DNA from: BQJD01 sp964350265
GTDB taxonomy: Bacteria; Pseudomonadota; Gammaproteobacteria; Arenicellales; CAJQKF01
DNA: 19,583 nucleotides
Direction of reading: 5' to 3'
NCBI GenBank assembly: GCA_964350265.1
Contig: CAYGJZ010000075.1
Location: 1 to 19,583 of the forward strand
Positions 1 to 7,572 of this stretch are shown here, piece by piece. The translations under genes and the position numbers were made by a program. Positions within the stretch are counted from its first letter, which is position 1. The number at the start of each line of letters is the position of its first letter. The notes under the pieces are model-generated. The model made no database searches and was not told where the DNA came from. It was given only the letters and a program-made list of their open reading frames with translations.

Positions 1-108
1 CTGCTGGTGCGGCTGTGCATGACCCGCGAGGGCTGGTGTGACAACGAAACCGACATCTCGCGCCTGATTGGCGCCATGGTGTCGGCCAAGGCCCGGCTTT
101 CCCAGTAG
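1..108 (+). CDS. C-terminal fragment of an unidentified protein
   Basis: The reading frame is open from the first base and ends at TAG 106-108, giving the last 35 residues of a protein that begins outside the window. The visible tail starts LLVRLCMTREGWCDNETD and ends with KARLSQ. It has no membrane segment or motif that I recognise. A perfect 13-bp hairpin follows 45 nt downstream and could end its transcript. Function cannot be assigned; that this is a real gene end is inferred from codon composition and the absence of a competing frame. Confidence 0.5.
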   Translation: MLVRLCMTREGWCDNETDISRLIGAMVSAKARLSQ

Positions 109-153
109 TCCAACGGGGCCATGAACCGCCCGTTGTCCCTTCGGGTTGCCCGC

Positions 154-183
154 TTCCCCTTCCGCGTCCGCGCGGAAGGGGAA
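154..183. repeat. Perfect 13-bp inverted repeat (hairpin)
   Basis: The arms 154-166 (TTCCCCTTCCGCG) and 171-183 are exact reverse complements around a 4-nt loop, TCCG. No T-run follows on either strand, so it is not a classical intrinsic terminator. It lies between the end of the first gene and the start of the next and may end or protect the upstream transcript, or form a 5' leader structure for the gene at 225. Confidence 0.7.
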
Positions 184-209
184 ACCGGGTGGCCCCAGGC
201 TTGATACCC

Positions 210-216
210 AAGGAGG
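210..216 (+). promoter_or_regulatory. Strong Shine-Dalgarno site for the gene at 225
   Basis: AAGGAGG lies 8 nt upstream of the ATG at 225. It decides the start: a longer in-frame reading from 189 would place 12 hydrophilic residues in front of an otherwise ideal signal peptide. Confidence 0.85.
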
Positions 217-224
217 ATCATTCC

Positions 225-800
225 ATGGTACGAAAATTCCTGGTGCTTGCTGTCGCGGCACTGGCCTTGCAGGCACAGACCGCGTTGGCCGACAACAAGC
301 TCGGTCTCGCGCCGGCGAAATTCCTGACCACCAAGCCAGGCACGACGCTGATCTGGGAGGATGTGAAGGAAGGAGAGCGCAACGCGATCATGATCGCCCC
401 GCGCACGGGCAACGAAATTCACTACTACACCGAGTCCGGCGAGCTGCAGGACGACTACCTGCTGTGCTGGTTCTGCGCCGGCACCGAGTTCGACCAGTCC
501 GAGTACGCCAAGCTGTGGCCGTTGAAGGTCGGCAACAGCGTCAAGTTCATCCGCAGCGCGGAGAACAAGACCAAGCAATGGGTCAACAAGGTCCGGGTGG
601 TTGGCACCGAGCGCATCACGCTGCCCTTCGGCGAGGTGGATACCTACGTCATTGAGACCAAGTCGTGGAAGCGTGGCGCGGATCGCTGGTACGGCACGGC
701 CGAGTACTGGTTCGCACCCGCCCTCGGCTGGGTGGTGAAGACCAAGTCTTCCGATATCTACGCGAACAACCACGAGTACGTGCTGGTGGGTGTTCGCTGA
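225..800 (+). CDS. Secreted protein of unknown function with a CWFC motif
   Basis: This 191-residue protein has a clear Sec signal peptide (MVRKFLVLAVAALALQA...) with probable cleavage after A22 (ALA|DN), so the mature part of about 169 residues should be periplasmic or secreted. It has no membrane segment after the signal. A CWFC pair (C81, C84) could form a disulfide or bind metal; I see no thioredoxin fold around it. The C-terminal half, with WYGTAEYWFAPALGWVVKTK, resembles the beta-rich pattern of secreted DUF3108-like proteins, but that comparison is from memory and weak. A strong ribosome site fixes the start and an intrinsic terminator follows 45 nt after the stop, so it is probably expressed as its own unit or as the last gene of one. 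Confidence 0.8.
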   Translation: MVRKFLVLAVAALALQAQTALADNKLGLAPAKFLTTKPGTTLIWEDVKEGERNAIMIAPRTGNEIHYYTESGELQDDYLLCWFCAGTEFDQSEYAKLWPLKVGNSVKFIRSAENKTKQWVNKVRVVGTERITLPFGEVDTYVIETKSWKRGADRWYGTAEYWFAPALGWVVKTKSSDIYANNHEYVLVGVR

Positions 801-844
801 CCGTCGCATCGACGGATGGTTGTTTCCTTCCTCTGAAACGTTCG

Positions 845-871
845 GCCCGGGCACCCGCCCGGGCTTTTTTT
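845..871 (+). terminator. Intrinsic terminator
   Basis: An 8-bp stem (GCCCGGGC at 845-852 paired with 857-864) with a 4-nt loop is followed directly by seven T residues (865-871). It is the clearest Rho-independent terminator in the window and ends transcription of the secreted protein gene at 225-800. Confidence 0.92.
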
Positions 872-973
872 CACCTGCGGCAGCGGGTTTCGCGGCGGTA
901 CAATGAGCGGCATTGTCCGCCGGAGTCTGCCGATGCCCTCTGCCCGTCCCCGTAACCGGCCCGGTCGCCGTTG

Positions 974-2326
974 ATGAACAGGCGCCTGCTGCTGGTCGGC
1001 CTCGATGCCGTCGATCCCGGCGTGCTGCGGCGGGGGTTGGCCGTCGGCCTGTACCCCAACATCGGCGCGCTGCTCGACGAGAGCACGGTGTCCTCGCTGT
1101 TCTGTGACGGCGGTGTGGAAAACCTTGGCCTGTGGACCGCCATGCTGTGCGGCCACGCGGTGGGGGAGCACGGCTACAGTGAACTGTGGGCATGGGATCC
1201 GCAGCACTACCGCATGCTCCAGTATCGACCCGACCAGGACATGCCCTACGATCCGTTCTGGGTCGCCCTGGGCAGGGCGGGTCGCCACGCCACCATGGTG
1301 GACTGGCCGAGGAGCCCGCTGCGCCCGGGACCCGGTGTGCGCCAGGTCAACGACTGGGTACAGCACTACGTGCTCGAGCCCACCCGCACCACGCCGCCGG
1401 AACTCGCACAGGAACTTGCGGCGCTCTTTCCGCAGCCGGCCAAGTGCCCGGACCTGGACAGCTTCCTGTCCGCATCGGGTGATCTGCCGGCCGCCCTCGA
1501 GAGACTCCGTGCACGGCAGGAGAAGAAGGTGGAGTGGTGCTGCACGCAGTTGCTGCACACGGACTGGGATTTCTTCGGCGTATGCTTCAGCGAAGCCCAC
1601 GACGTCGGTCATCGCCTGTGGGCCATCCACGACGAAGGTCATCCCCAGCATGATGCCGGGCTTCGCGCGCGTCTCGGCGACCCGGTGGAGGCGTCGTACC
1701 GATGGCTGGACGAGGCCGTAGGCCGCCTGCGCGAGGCGGCCGGCAGCGATACGCTGGTGGTGCTTTCCACCGGCCCGGGCATGGAGCCGAACTACTCCGG
1801 GAACGGGCTGCTCGACTACTACCTGACACGGCGGGACGGCGTCGACTCGAGCCGCTTCGTCGATCGCCCGTGCTTCGAAGTGCGCAATCATCCGCGTTCC
1901 GGCGCGATCCGCCTGAACCTGCGCGGCCGCGAATCGCAGGGCAGGATCGACCCGGCCAGTTACGATGCCTTCTGCGACGATCTTACCGATGACCTGCTTG
2001 GCCTGGTCAATCTCGACAGTGGGCAACCGGTGGTGGAGAACGTCATCCGCAGCCGCCAGGCCTATCCGGGCCGACGGGTGGACCTGCTGCCCGACCTGTA
2101 CGTGGTCTGGAACCGCGCTGCGCCGATCCGGGGATTCCGTTCCCCCGATCATGGCGACATGGACTTCGGTAGCTTCCTGCCCCGATGGACCGGCGACCAC
2201 AACTGCGAGGCACTGTTCTCGATGGGTGGCGGTGGCGGCGGCGACTGGCCCCTGTCGGCCTACGAGGAATTCCCCGCACTGCTCGGTCGGGTCATGGGCG
2301 TGGACCTGGAGCGCCTGGTGTCCTGA
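974..2326 (+). CDS. Alkaline-phosphatase-superfamily (type I phosphodiesterase-like) protein
   Basis: This 450-residue protein without a signal peptide is probably cytoplasmic. It opens with LLLVGLDAVDP (D11 as the first metal ligand), followed by a GLWTAMLCGHAVGEHG segment where the nucleophile Ser/Thr normally lies. The HDVGH motif (H209-H213) matches the D..GH metal-binding motif of type I phosphodiesterases, and GDHN (H409) could be the last histidine ligand. The usual SDHG motif is replaced by STGPGMEP (265-272), so two canonical ligands appear absent. Members of this superfamily hydrolyse phosphate or sulfate esters; the substrate here is unknown. TTG at 971 directly precedes ATG 974; I prefer the ATG, although neither has a strong ribosome site. 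It converges on a sulfotransferase gene, which hints at a shared role in sulfated or phosphorylated glycans or metabolites. Confidence 0.75.
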   Translation: MNRRLLLVGLDAVDPGVLRRGLAVGLYPNIGALLDESTVSSLFCDGGVENLGLWTAMLCGHAVGEHGYSELWAWDPQHYRMLQYRPDQDMPYDPFWVALGRAGRHATMVDWPRSPLRPGPGVRQVNDWVQHYVLEPTRTTPPELAQELAALFPQPAKCPDLDSFLSASGDLPAALERLRARQEKKVEWCCTQLLHTDWDFFGVCFSEAHDVGHRLWAIHDEGHPQHDAGLRARLGDPVEASYRWLDEAVGRLREAAGSDTLVVLSTGPGMEPNYSGNGLLDYYLTRRDGVDSSRFVDRPCFEVRNHPRSGAIRLNLRGRESQGRIDPASYDAFCDDLTDDLLGLVNLDSGQPVVENVIRSRQAYPGRRVDLLPDLYVVWNRAAPIRGFRSPDHGDMDFGSFLPRWTGDHNCEALFSMGGGGGGDWPLSAYEEFPALLGRVMGVDLERLVS

Positions 2327-2348
2327 GGCCGCGGCTTCGGCCGAGGCC
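2327..2348. terminator. Shared hairpin with UUCG tetraloop between convergent genes
   Basis: GGCC-G-CGGC-TTCG-GCCG-A-GGCC forms an 8-bp stem with one G/A mismatch and a stable TTCG tetraloop. It begins immediately after the stop codon at 2324-2326 and ends just before the convergent stop at 2352-2354. There is no T-tract on either strand, so termination may be weak or factor-assisted, but position and symmetry suggest a bidirectional terminator. Confidence 0.6.
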
Positions 2349-2351
2349 CGG

Positions 2352-3194
2352 CTAGGTCGAGGGTGCGGCTTCGCCGACGTGGTCGAGAAACTGGGCGTGG
2401 AACCGCGTGCCACGCAGGTACGCCTCGATCTCTTCGTGGTTCTCGAGTTCCGGTCGAAAGTCCTCGCTGGAGGTGCGCACGAGGTTGCTGCGAAGCTCGA
2501 CGGCGTCGAGACGCTCACCGAGGAAGCGCAGCACGGCGTCCATCGTCGGGTGGTCGATGGCACTGCCCGGCGCATCAACGAACAGGTCCTCGTAGTCCAC
2601 CGGCAGGGTTGGAATGCGGGTGCGGGCCAGCCAGCCCTCGACCAGGGCATCGTCCTTCTCCATGCGTTCCAGGCCATGCAGGAACTGCGCCGGCTCGATG
2701 CGCAGGGTAACCCGTTGCTCCGGCTGGTCCCGCGTGCGGTGGTAGACGCCGGTGTGCTGGGTCTTGATCAAGGAATAGACCACGGCCACGCGGTCGCGTC
2801 GACGCATCCAGATCAGCGGTGCGCCGAGACCGCGGATGATCCACAGCATGCGCGGCGGTTCGCTCGGATAGCGCCAGTCCGGGTCGGCGTGGTGCAACGA
2901 GTTGTACTTGATGTCCAGCAGGGCAACACGACCGGCGCTCCAGTGGTCCACCAGCGCGAAGTATTCCGCGACCCGGTCCGGGTTGTGGGACGGGTGGCCG
3001 GTTTCCGGATCGGCGCTGATCTGTTGCCGGTGGTACCGCCAGTAGCAGGGCAGATCCAGCGGCAGAAGCTGCTCTGCCTGCTCCTCGGTATTGAATACCT
3101 CCGCCAGCGGCGCCACGCGGGGGTGGTTGCCGAGCAGGTCGCGCAGGAAATTGGTGCCGCTGCGCTGGGTGGCGAGCAGGAAGGCCAGGGCCAT
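2352..3194 (-). CDS. PAPS-dependent sulfotransferase
   Basis: This 280-residue protein has the two PAPS-binding signatures of the sulfotransferase superfamily. The 5'-phosphosulfate loop is at the extreme N-terminus (LLATQRSGTNFL, residues 6-17) and the 3'-phosphate motif RRRDRVAVVYS is at 131-141. The reaction would be transfer of sulfate from PAPS to a hydroxyl or amine; the acceptor is unknown. There is no signal peptide or membrane segment, so it should act in the cytoplasm. The length suits a single-domain bacterial sulfotransferase. Its ATG (3194-3192) shares one base with the stop of the upstream methyltransferase-glycosyltransferase gene (TGATG), so the two are translationally coupled and probably act on the same product. 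Start and family are secure; substrate is not. Confidence 0.88.
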   Translation of the reverse strand: MALAFLLATQRSGTNFLRDLLGNHPRVAPLAEVFNTEEQAEQLLPLDLPCYWRYHRQQISADPETGHPSHNPDRVAEYFALVDHWSAGRVALLDIKYNSLHHADPDWRYPSEPPRMLWIIRGLGAPLIWMRRRDRVAVVYSLIKTQHTGVYHRTRDQPEQRVTLRIEPAQFLHGLERMEKDDALVEGWLARTRIPTLPVDYEDLFVDAPGSAIDHPTMDAVLRFLGERLDAVELRSNLVRTSSEDFRPELENHEEIEAYLRGTRFHAQFLDHVGEAAPST

Positions 3195-4591
3195 CAGGGA
3201 ACCTCCCGCGCAGCGGCAACGGGATCGACGCCGCTTTCAACGTCGTTCTCGACATCGTTCTCGAGTCTGGCCAGGTACTCGTCGATGAGTGCTTCGCGAC
3301 GCCCTTCGCCGCGCGCATCCTCGCCGGCGAAGTGAATCAGGAAATCCCCTTCGCGGTACTGGGTGTTGAAGAAGGAATTGAACAAGCGGTTGTCGACCAC
3401 GTGGGCGCGACGACGAAAGTCGAGCAGGTCCTCGCGGTACAGGTGGTTGACCGCCTCCTGTTCCCAGCTTTCCTCGACCAGGTATCGTCGGTAGGCCGGC
3501 TGTTCGGGGAATCTCCACAGCGCGCGCAGAAATTGCCGCGACCACGCGGTATTGCGCAGGAAGAACTGGCCGAAGCACAGGCAGTCGTCCACCAGTTCGC
3601 CGTGTACCAGGCCGGCTCCCTGGTCGGGAATGACCAGGTCACGGTCGCCGGTATCGACCAGCAGCGACTCCAGGCGCACGTCCTGTCGCATGATCAGCGA
3701 ATCGATGTCGCTCCAGAAGATCCACTCGCCGTCGGTCTCGTCGAGCAGCGCCAGCAGCATCGGTACCCGGTGCCAGCTCGGATGACGGTCGGCGTGCTCG
3801 GGATACAGGCCGCGACGGTAGTGGAAGTCGTAGCCGTGGCGCTGGCAGTACCGCTTCTTGTTGTCCAGCACCTTGCAGGCCCAGTGGTCGAAATTCGGCG
3901 TGAACAGTTGCGTCAACGTGATCGACGAGGTGGTGTCGACCCTTGGGTAGTGCATCGGCGCCAGGCCGAAGAGGTCGGCGGCAACGGGGTGCGTTGCCGG
4001 CTGTCGGCTTTCGAACAACAGCTCCAGGTGCGTGTCGTCCGGGTAGGCGAGGGAGCAGGCCTGTTCCTCGTCCACGGTGCCCTTGACGAAACGGAAAGCA
4101 CCCTCGGCAAGGATGGTCCGGCAGGTATTGCGGTGGCTGTCGCCGTCGATCCAGCAGCGCCCGCTGACATACAGGTAGCGGCACATGCTCGCCAGGTCGG
4201 CGAGCACGAAGCCCAGCATGCCCGGGTCGTCGATATGCTGGAACACCAGCGTGGCGATGACCACGTCGAAGCGCTGTTCGCGCACGCTGCCCCAATCGCT
4301 GGTCAGGACGACATCCCCGCACGGTCCATGCCGCCGACAGGCTTCGATCATCTCCGGGATGTCGAAGGCCACCACCTCCTCGGCATGTTGCCGCAATGCC
4401 GGGAAATTCCGGCCGATGCCGCAGCCGAAATCCAGTAGCCGCGCGGCCCGTTCGTGGGGCTGGAAGAAGTGGTAGTTGTGGGACGAGAAGGGCTTGCCCT
4501 GGTGGTAGCCGGTAATCAGGCACTCCTTCAGGTCCGCTTCCGGCCGTTGCGCCGCCCATGCCCAGTGCGGGTGTTCAAACTCGATGGTCAA
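3194..4591 (-). CDS. Fusion of SAM methyltransferase and GT34-like glycosyltransferase
   Basis: Two domains are visible in 465 residues. The N-terminal half is a class I methyltransferase, with SAM-binding motif LLDFGCGIGRN (52-62), an acidic residue after strand 2 (VVAFDIPEM, 74-81) and DVVIATLVFQHIDD (109-122). The C-terminal half (from about 225) resembles GT34 galactosyl/xylosyltransferases (GMA12/MNN10): NKKRYCQRHGYDFHYRRG, a DxD metal/nucleotide-sugar motif in WSDIDSLIM (D295, D297), a RNTAWSRQF segment and GDFLIHFAG near the end. It likely adds a hexose and a methyl group to one acceptor in the cytoplasm. I chose TTG at 4591-4589 because convincing coding sequence begins there and no in-frame ATG lies close upstream. 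A short out-of-frame ATG reading (4673-4608, 21 codons) precedes it, so the start is uncertain. It is coupled to the sulfotransferase downstream. Confidence 0.8.
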   Translation of the reverse strand: MTIEFEHPHWAWAAQRPEADLKECLITGYHQGKPFSSHNYHFFQPHERAARLLDFGCGIGRNFPALRQHAEEVVAFDIPEMIEACRRHGPCGDVVLTSDWGSVREQRFDVVIATLVFQHIDDPGMLGFVLADLASMCRYLYVSGRCWIDGDSHRNTCRTILAEGAFRFVKGTVDEEQACSLAYPDDTHLELLFESRQPATHPVAADLFGLAPMHYPRVDTTSSITLTQLFTPNFDHWACKVLDNKKRYCQRHGYDFHYRRGLYPEHADRHPSWHRVPMLLALLDETDGEWIFWSDIDSLIMRQDVRLESLLVDTGDRDLVIPDQGAGLVHGELVDDCLCFGQFFLRNTAWSRQFLRALWRFPEQPAYRRYLVEESWEQEAVNHLYREDLLDFRRRAHVVDNRLFNSFFNTQYREGDFLIHFAGEDARGEGRREALIDEYLARLENDVENDVESGVDPVAAAREVP

Positions 4592-4837
4592 GAACCGCTG
4601 CCCCCGGTCACCGCGTACCCGCGCGCCGTCCCCCTGGCAGGCCTGGTCCGCTGTCTGTCGTCGTTTTGTCCATGGTAGCACGGAGAGTCGGCCGATTCTT
4701 CGTAGCCCGTACCGGACCAACGGTCGCCGCTCGCCGACCACCGGGGAGACAGGCGCAGAGTTTACGAAATCAACACGAACTTCGGCCCCGGTGGTCTCTA
4801 TACTGGTGGCAGGCACACAACCATCGGAGATTCGACC
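4592..4837. promoter_or_regulatory. Divergent intergenic region with a possible -10 box for the OmpA-like gene
   Basis: This 246-bp gap separates the divergent glycosyltransferase and OmpA-like genes and must hold promoters for both. On the plus strand TATACT at 4799-4804 is a plausible -10 box, 33 nt before the GTG start, but no convincing -35 lies 16-18 bp upstream. No clear minus-strand promoter was found. I see no other gene here apart from an unsupported 21-codon minus-strand reading (4673-4608). Confidence 0.4.
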
Positions 4838-5809
4838 GTGACGAAGAAAGGCATCCTGGCGACCGTACTGCTGGCCGGCTCGGGGATGGCTACCGCCCAT
4901 GCCCAGGACAGCACCGGCAACCCGTACATCGGTCTGGGCCTGGAGTCGTTGGCCCTGGACAGCGAGCGGGTGGTCGGCATACCGACCCGTTCCCCGTCGC
5001 ATACCTCCAAGGTCATCAGCCTGTTCGGCGGCTACCGGTTCAATGATCGCTGGTCGGCAGAGGTCGGTTTCGGCGTGGACGCCAGCGACAACGTCGATGT
5101 CGACGCGCTGACCGTCAATGCCTATCGGTACTTCGGCGAGTCCCGCTGGCAGCCCTTCGTCTCCGCGGGCCTGAGCAACTTCCAGGTCGACGAGGCCACC
5201 CTTGACGACGACACCGACCAGTTCCAGCTCGGCTTCGGCGTGGCCGGCATGCTCAGCGACAGCATGGAGCTGCGCGTCGGCTACCAGCACTACCACACCA
5301 TCAGCGGTACCTCCTACGACGACGACGCCGTCTCGCTGCGCCTGAACTGGCACTTCGGCCAGGCCGAACCGGTGGCGATGAGCGAGCCGGTCGCGGTACC
5401 CGTCGCCGCGCCAGCGCCGGCGCCCGCCCCGGTGCCGGACAAGGAGGTGACCGACACCTACGAGTTGCTGGTGGAGTTCGACTTCGACAAGTCCAACATC
5501 CGCTCGGTGTACGAGCCGCAGTTCCGCGAGATCGCGGACAAGCTCAACGGTGACGCCGAGGTGAGCATGACCATCGAGGGTCACACCGACTGGGTTGGCA
5601 CCGACGAGTACAACGTGGACCTTTCCCGTCGTCGTGCCGAGGCCGTCAGGCAGAAGTTCATCGACGACTACGGCTTCGACCCGCAACGGATCGACGTCGA
5701 GGCCTTCGGCGAGTCGCGTCCCAAGGCCAGCAACGAAACCGCCGAGGGCCGGCAGCGCAACCGTCGCGCCATGGCGATCATCCTGAAGGTGCGCCAGGTC
5801 GCCGAGTAA
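4838..5809 (+). CDS. OmpA-family outer membrane protein
   Basis: This 323-residue protein starts with GTG, supported by CGGAGA 7 nt upstream; no ATG is near. A signal peptide ends AHA|Q (after residue 22). Residues 23-180 alternate polar and aromatic residues as in an eight-stranded OmpA-type barrel and end in a phenylalanine-containing strand (LRLNWHFG). A proline/alanine hinge (about 180-205, AAPAPAPAPVP) links to an OmpA/MotB peptidoglycan-binding domain: VEFDFDKSNI, then GHTDWVGTDEYN, then LSRRRAEAV. D251 and R266 correspond to the diaminopimelate-binding D271 and R286 of E. coli OmpA. The protein anchors the outer membrane to peptidoglycan. It lies divergent from the glycosyltransferase/sulfotransferase pair and ends convergent with the transport operon; no functional link to either is evident. 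Confidence 0.93.
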   Translation: MTKKGILATVLLAGSGMATAHAQDSTGNPYIGLGLESLALDSERVVGIPTRSPSHTSKVISLFGGYRFNDRWSAEVGFGVDASDNVDVDALTVNAYRYFGESRWQPFVSAGLSNFQVDEATLDDDTDQFQLGFGVAGMLSDSMELRVGYQHYHTISGTSYDDDAVSLRLNWHFGQAEPVAMSEPVAVPVAAPAPAPAPVPDKEVTDTYELLVEFDFDKSNIRSVYEPQFREIADKLNGDAEVSMTIEGHTDWVGTDEYNVDLSRRRAEAVRQKFIDDYGFDPQRIDVEAFGESRPKASNETAEGRQRNRRAMAIILKVRQVAE

Positions 5810-5827
5810 CCTACCTTCCGGGCAGGT

Positions 5828-5857
5828 GGCGGGGTAGGGCAGGCGCCGTTCCCCGCC
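5828..5857. terminator. Possible hairpin between convergent genes
   Basis: GGCGGGG (5828-5834) pairs with CCCCGCC (5851-5857) over a 16-nt loop in the 78-bp gap between the OmpA-like stop (5809) and the convergent hydrolase stop (5888). There is no T-tract. It is a weak candidate for a shared transcription end, offered mainly because of its position. Confidence 0.3.
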
Positions 5858-5887
5858 GCCAGCGCCAGGCCCGCCCGCGCGGCCCGT

Positions 5888-6739
5888 CTACAGCACGATG
5901 CACAGCGGCTGGTGATCGGAGGCGTTGGTGGCGGTGTCCACCATCAGCTCGCGCACGCTCCCGGCGCAGTGTCCGGCCAGCAGGAAGAAGTCGCGACAGT
6001 GCGGGCCTTGTGACCATTGCTGGTGATCGTGCACGCCGCAGGTCGGCTCGTGTGGCCGGTCGTGCCGCAGTCGCCAGGCATCGACCAGCGCTGCTGTGGC
6101 ACTCCCCTCGTCTTGGCTTCGACCGGTGGCAAGCAGGTATTCCGGTGAATCCACCGTCATGTTGAAGTCGCCGCAGTAGACCGCGTCCACCGGCCGTGCC
6201 ACCGCTTGGTAGGGGCCGGCTGCCTGCGACACGGGCGGTGCCGCGTGCTGGGCCTGTGCCTCCGCCTGCATCGCGACCAGGGCCGCGACCTGCGCATGCC
6301 GTTGCACCGCGCTGTGGTACTCCAGGTGCAGGTTGACCACGCGCAGGGCGCCGTCCTGCGTCTCCAACACCACCTCGCTGGCCATGCGTGCCATGTGTCG
6401 TCGTCCGCCCTCCGCGGGCCGCGGCAGCGGGTGGTGGAGCACCGACAGCGGGGGTCGGCGGCACAGCACCAGGTTGCCGAACTGCCAGTGGATGCCGGCC
6501 GCGTCGCGGGCATCCACGGCGGCGCCGAAGCACGGCGTGTATCCGGGGAACAGGCGTACGAGTTCTTCCACCTGGTCGGGGCGGCCGGCGTCCCCCAGGG
6601 CCAGGCCGCGGGAAACCTCCTGCAGGCAGATGACATCGGCGTCAGCCATGGTCCGGATGACCTCGGCGATGCGGGACAGGGAGACGACGCCGTCGACGCC
6701 GCGGCCGTTCTGGATGTTCCAGGAAAGGATGCTGGTCAC
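5888..6739 (-). CDS. Endonuclease/exonuclease/phosphatase-family hydrolase in the transporter operon
   Basis: This 283-residue protein has the ordered motifs of the EEP (DNase I / sphingomyelinase / inositol phosphatase) fold: LSWNIQNGRG (N8), CLQEVSRG (metal ligand E41), VVNLHLEYHS, GDFN (190-193) and NASDHQPL near the end (D275, H276). It lacks a signal peptide, so it should act on an imported or internal substrate as a phosphodiesterase or phosphatase. The GTG start (6739-6737) lies within the last four bases of the upstream permease (GTGA), indicating translational coupling. It occupies the position that ugpQ, a structurally unrelated glycerophosphodiesterase, holds in the E. coli ugp operon. 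By context I infer cleavage of a glycerophosphodiester or similar ester; a nuclease role is the main alternative. Confidence 0.85.
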   Translation of the reverse strand: MTSILSWNIQNGRGVDGVVSLSRIAEVIRTMADADVICLQEVSRGLALGDAGRPDQVEELVRLFPGYTPCFGAAVDARDAAGIHWQFGNLVLCRRPPLSVLHHPLPRPAEGGRRHMARMASEVVLETQDGALRVVNLHLEYHSAVQRHAQVAALVAMQAEAQAQHAAPPVSQAAGPYQAVARPVDAVYCGDFNMTVDSPEYLLATGRSQDEGSATAALVDAWRLRHDRPHEPTCGVHDHQQWSQGPHCRDFFLLAGHCAGSVRELMVDTATNASDHQPLCIVL

Positions 6740-7572
6740 TTGATGCCCGAATGCATGAATGACTGGATGAACTGGCGCTGGAAGAGCAGGAAGGCGATCA
6801 GCAGCGGCGCCACCGAGAGCAGCGTGGCGGCGGAGATGATCGACCAGTCGACTCCGGATTCCGGCGCGCCGAAGATGCCCAGGCCCACCGTCAGCGGCCG
6901 TGTCTCCACCGAGTTGGTCACGATCAGCGGCCAGAGAAAATTGTTCCAGTGGTGACTGATCGAGACCAGTCCATAGGCCAGGTAGGTGGGCCTGGCCAGC
7001 GGTACGTAGACCCGCCAGAGAATGCCGAACATGCCGCAGCCTTCCAGTCGCGCGGCGTCTTCCAGTTCCTTCGGCGTCGACTTGAAGGCCTGGCGCAACA
7101 GGAAGATGCCGAAGGCGCTGGCCATGTAGGGCAGGCCGATACCGGTAATGGTGTCGATCATGCCGAGCCTGGCCAGGGTGCCGTAGTTCTCCACGATGAG
7201 AATCTCCGGCGCTACCATGAGCTGGACCAGTACCAGGGCAAAGGCGATGTTGCTGCCGGCGAAGCGGAAGCGGGCAAAGGCATAGGCGGCCAGCGTGCAC
7301 ACCACCAGCTGCGACGCCAGCAACATGGTCACCAGCACGAAGGTGTTCCAGCCATAGCGCAGGAACGGTGCCTGCGACAGCGCCTCGCGGAAGTTGTCCA
7401 GGGTCAGTGGCGCGAACAGGTCGAAGTGAATCGCGTACTCGCTGCCATGGAAGGCCGCCCACAAGGCATACAGCAGCGGGGATATCCACAGCACCGCCAG
7501 CAGCCAGGCGGCGATGGTCTCCAGCCATTCGCCGTAGCGGAATCCCGGCGCGCTCAAGGTGGTGGCCGTCAT
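6736..7572 (-). CDS. ugpE: ABC transporter permease, UgpE/MalG-like
   Basis: This 278-residue integral membrane protein has about six hydrophobic segments, beginning with AAWLLAVLWISPLLYALWAA (21-40). The cytoplasmic EAA loop that contacts the ATPase is ELEDAARLEGCGMFGILWRV (from about 169), of the CUT1 carbohydrate type. The length and the FHG periplasmic segment match UgpE/MalG-type subunits. The ATG (7572-7570) overlaps the stop of the preceding permease by 4 nt (ATGA), and its own stop overlaps the next start (GTGA). With the UgpA-like partner it forms the membrane channel. Assignment to UgpE over another CUT1 family rests on the UgpB-like binding protein and GlpR-like regulator of the locus. 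Confidence 0.9.
   Translation of the reverse strand: MTATTLSAPGFRYGEWLETIAAWLLAVLWISPLLYALWAAFHGSEYAIHFDLFAPLTLDNFREALSQAPFLRYGWNTFVLVTMLLASQLVVCTLAAYAFARFRFAGSNIAFALVLVQLMVAPEILIVENYGTLARLGMIDTITGIGLPYMASAFGIFLLRQAFKSTPKELEDAARLEGCGMFGILWRVYVPLARPTYLAYGLVSISHHWNNFLWPLIVTNSVETRPLTVGLGIFGAPESGVDWSIISAATLLSVAPLLIAFLLFQRQFIQSFMHSGIK

Noticed and set aside
189..224. Upstream start at 189 for the secreted protein
   Set aside because: It would bury the Shine-Dalgarno sequence inside the gene and put hydrophilic residues before the signal peptide; ATG 225 is clearly better.
758..2677. Minus-strand open frame of 639 codons opposite the phosphodiesterase-like gene
   Set aside because: The start lies inside the sulfotransferase gene in another frame, and the translation shows no motif; the plus-strand protein has recognisable superfamily motifs.
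4592..5686. N-terminal extension of the methyltransferase-glycosyltransferase frame across the OmpA-like gene
   Set aside because: The frame stays open by base composition only; the extension lies antisense to a clear OmpA-family gene and has no methyltransferase-like sequence.
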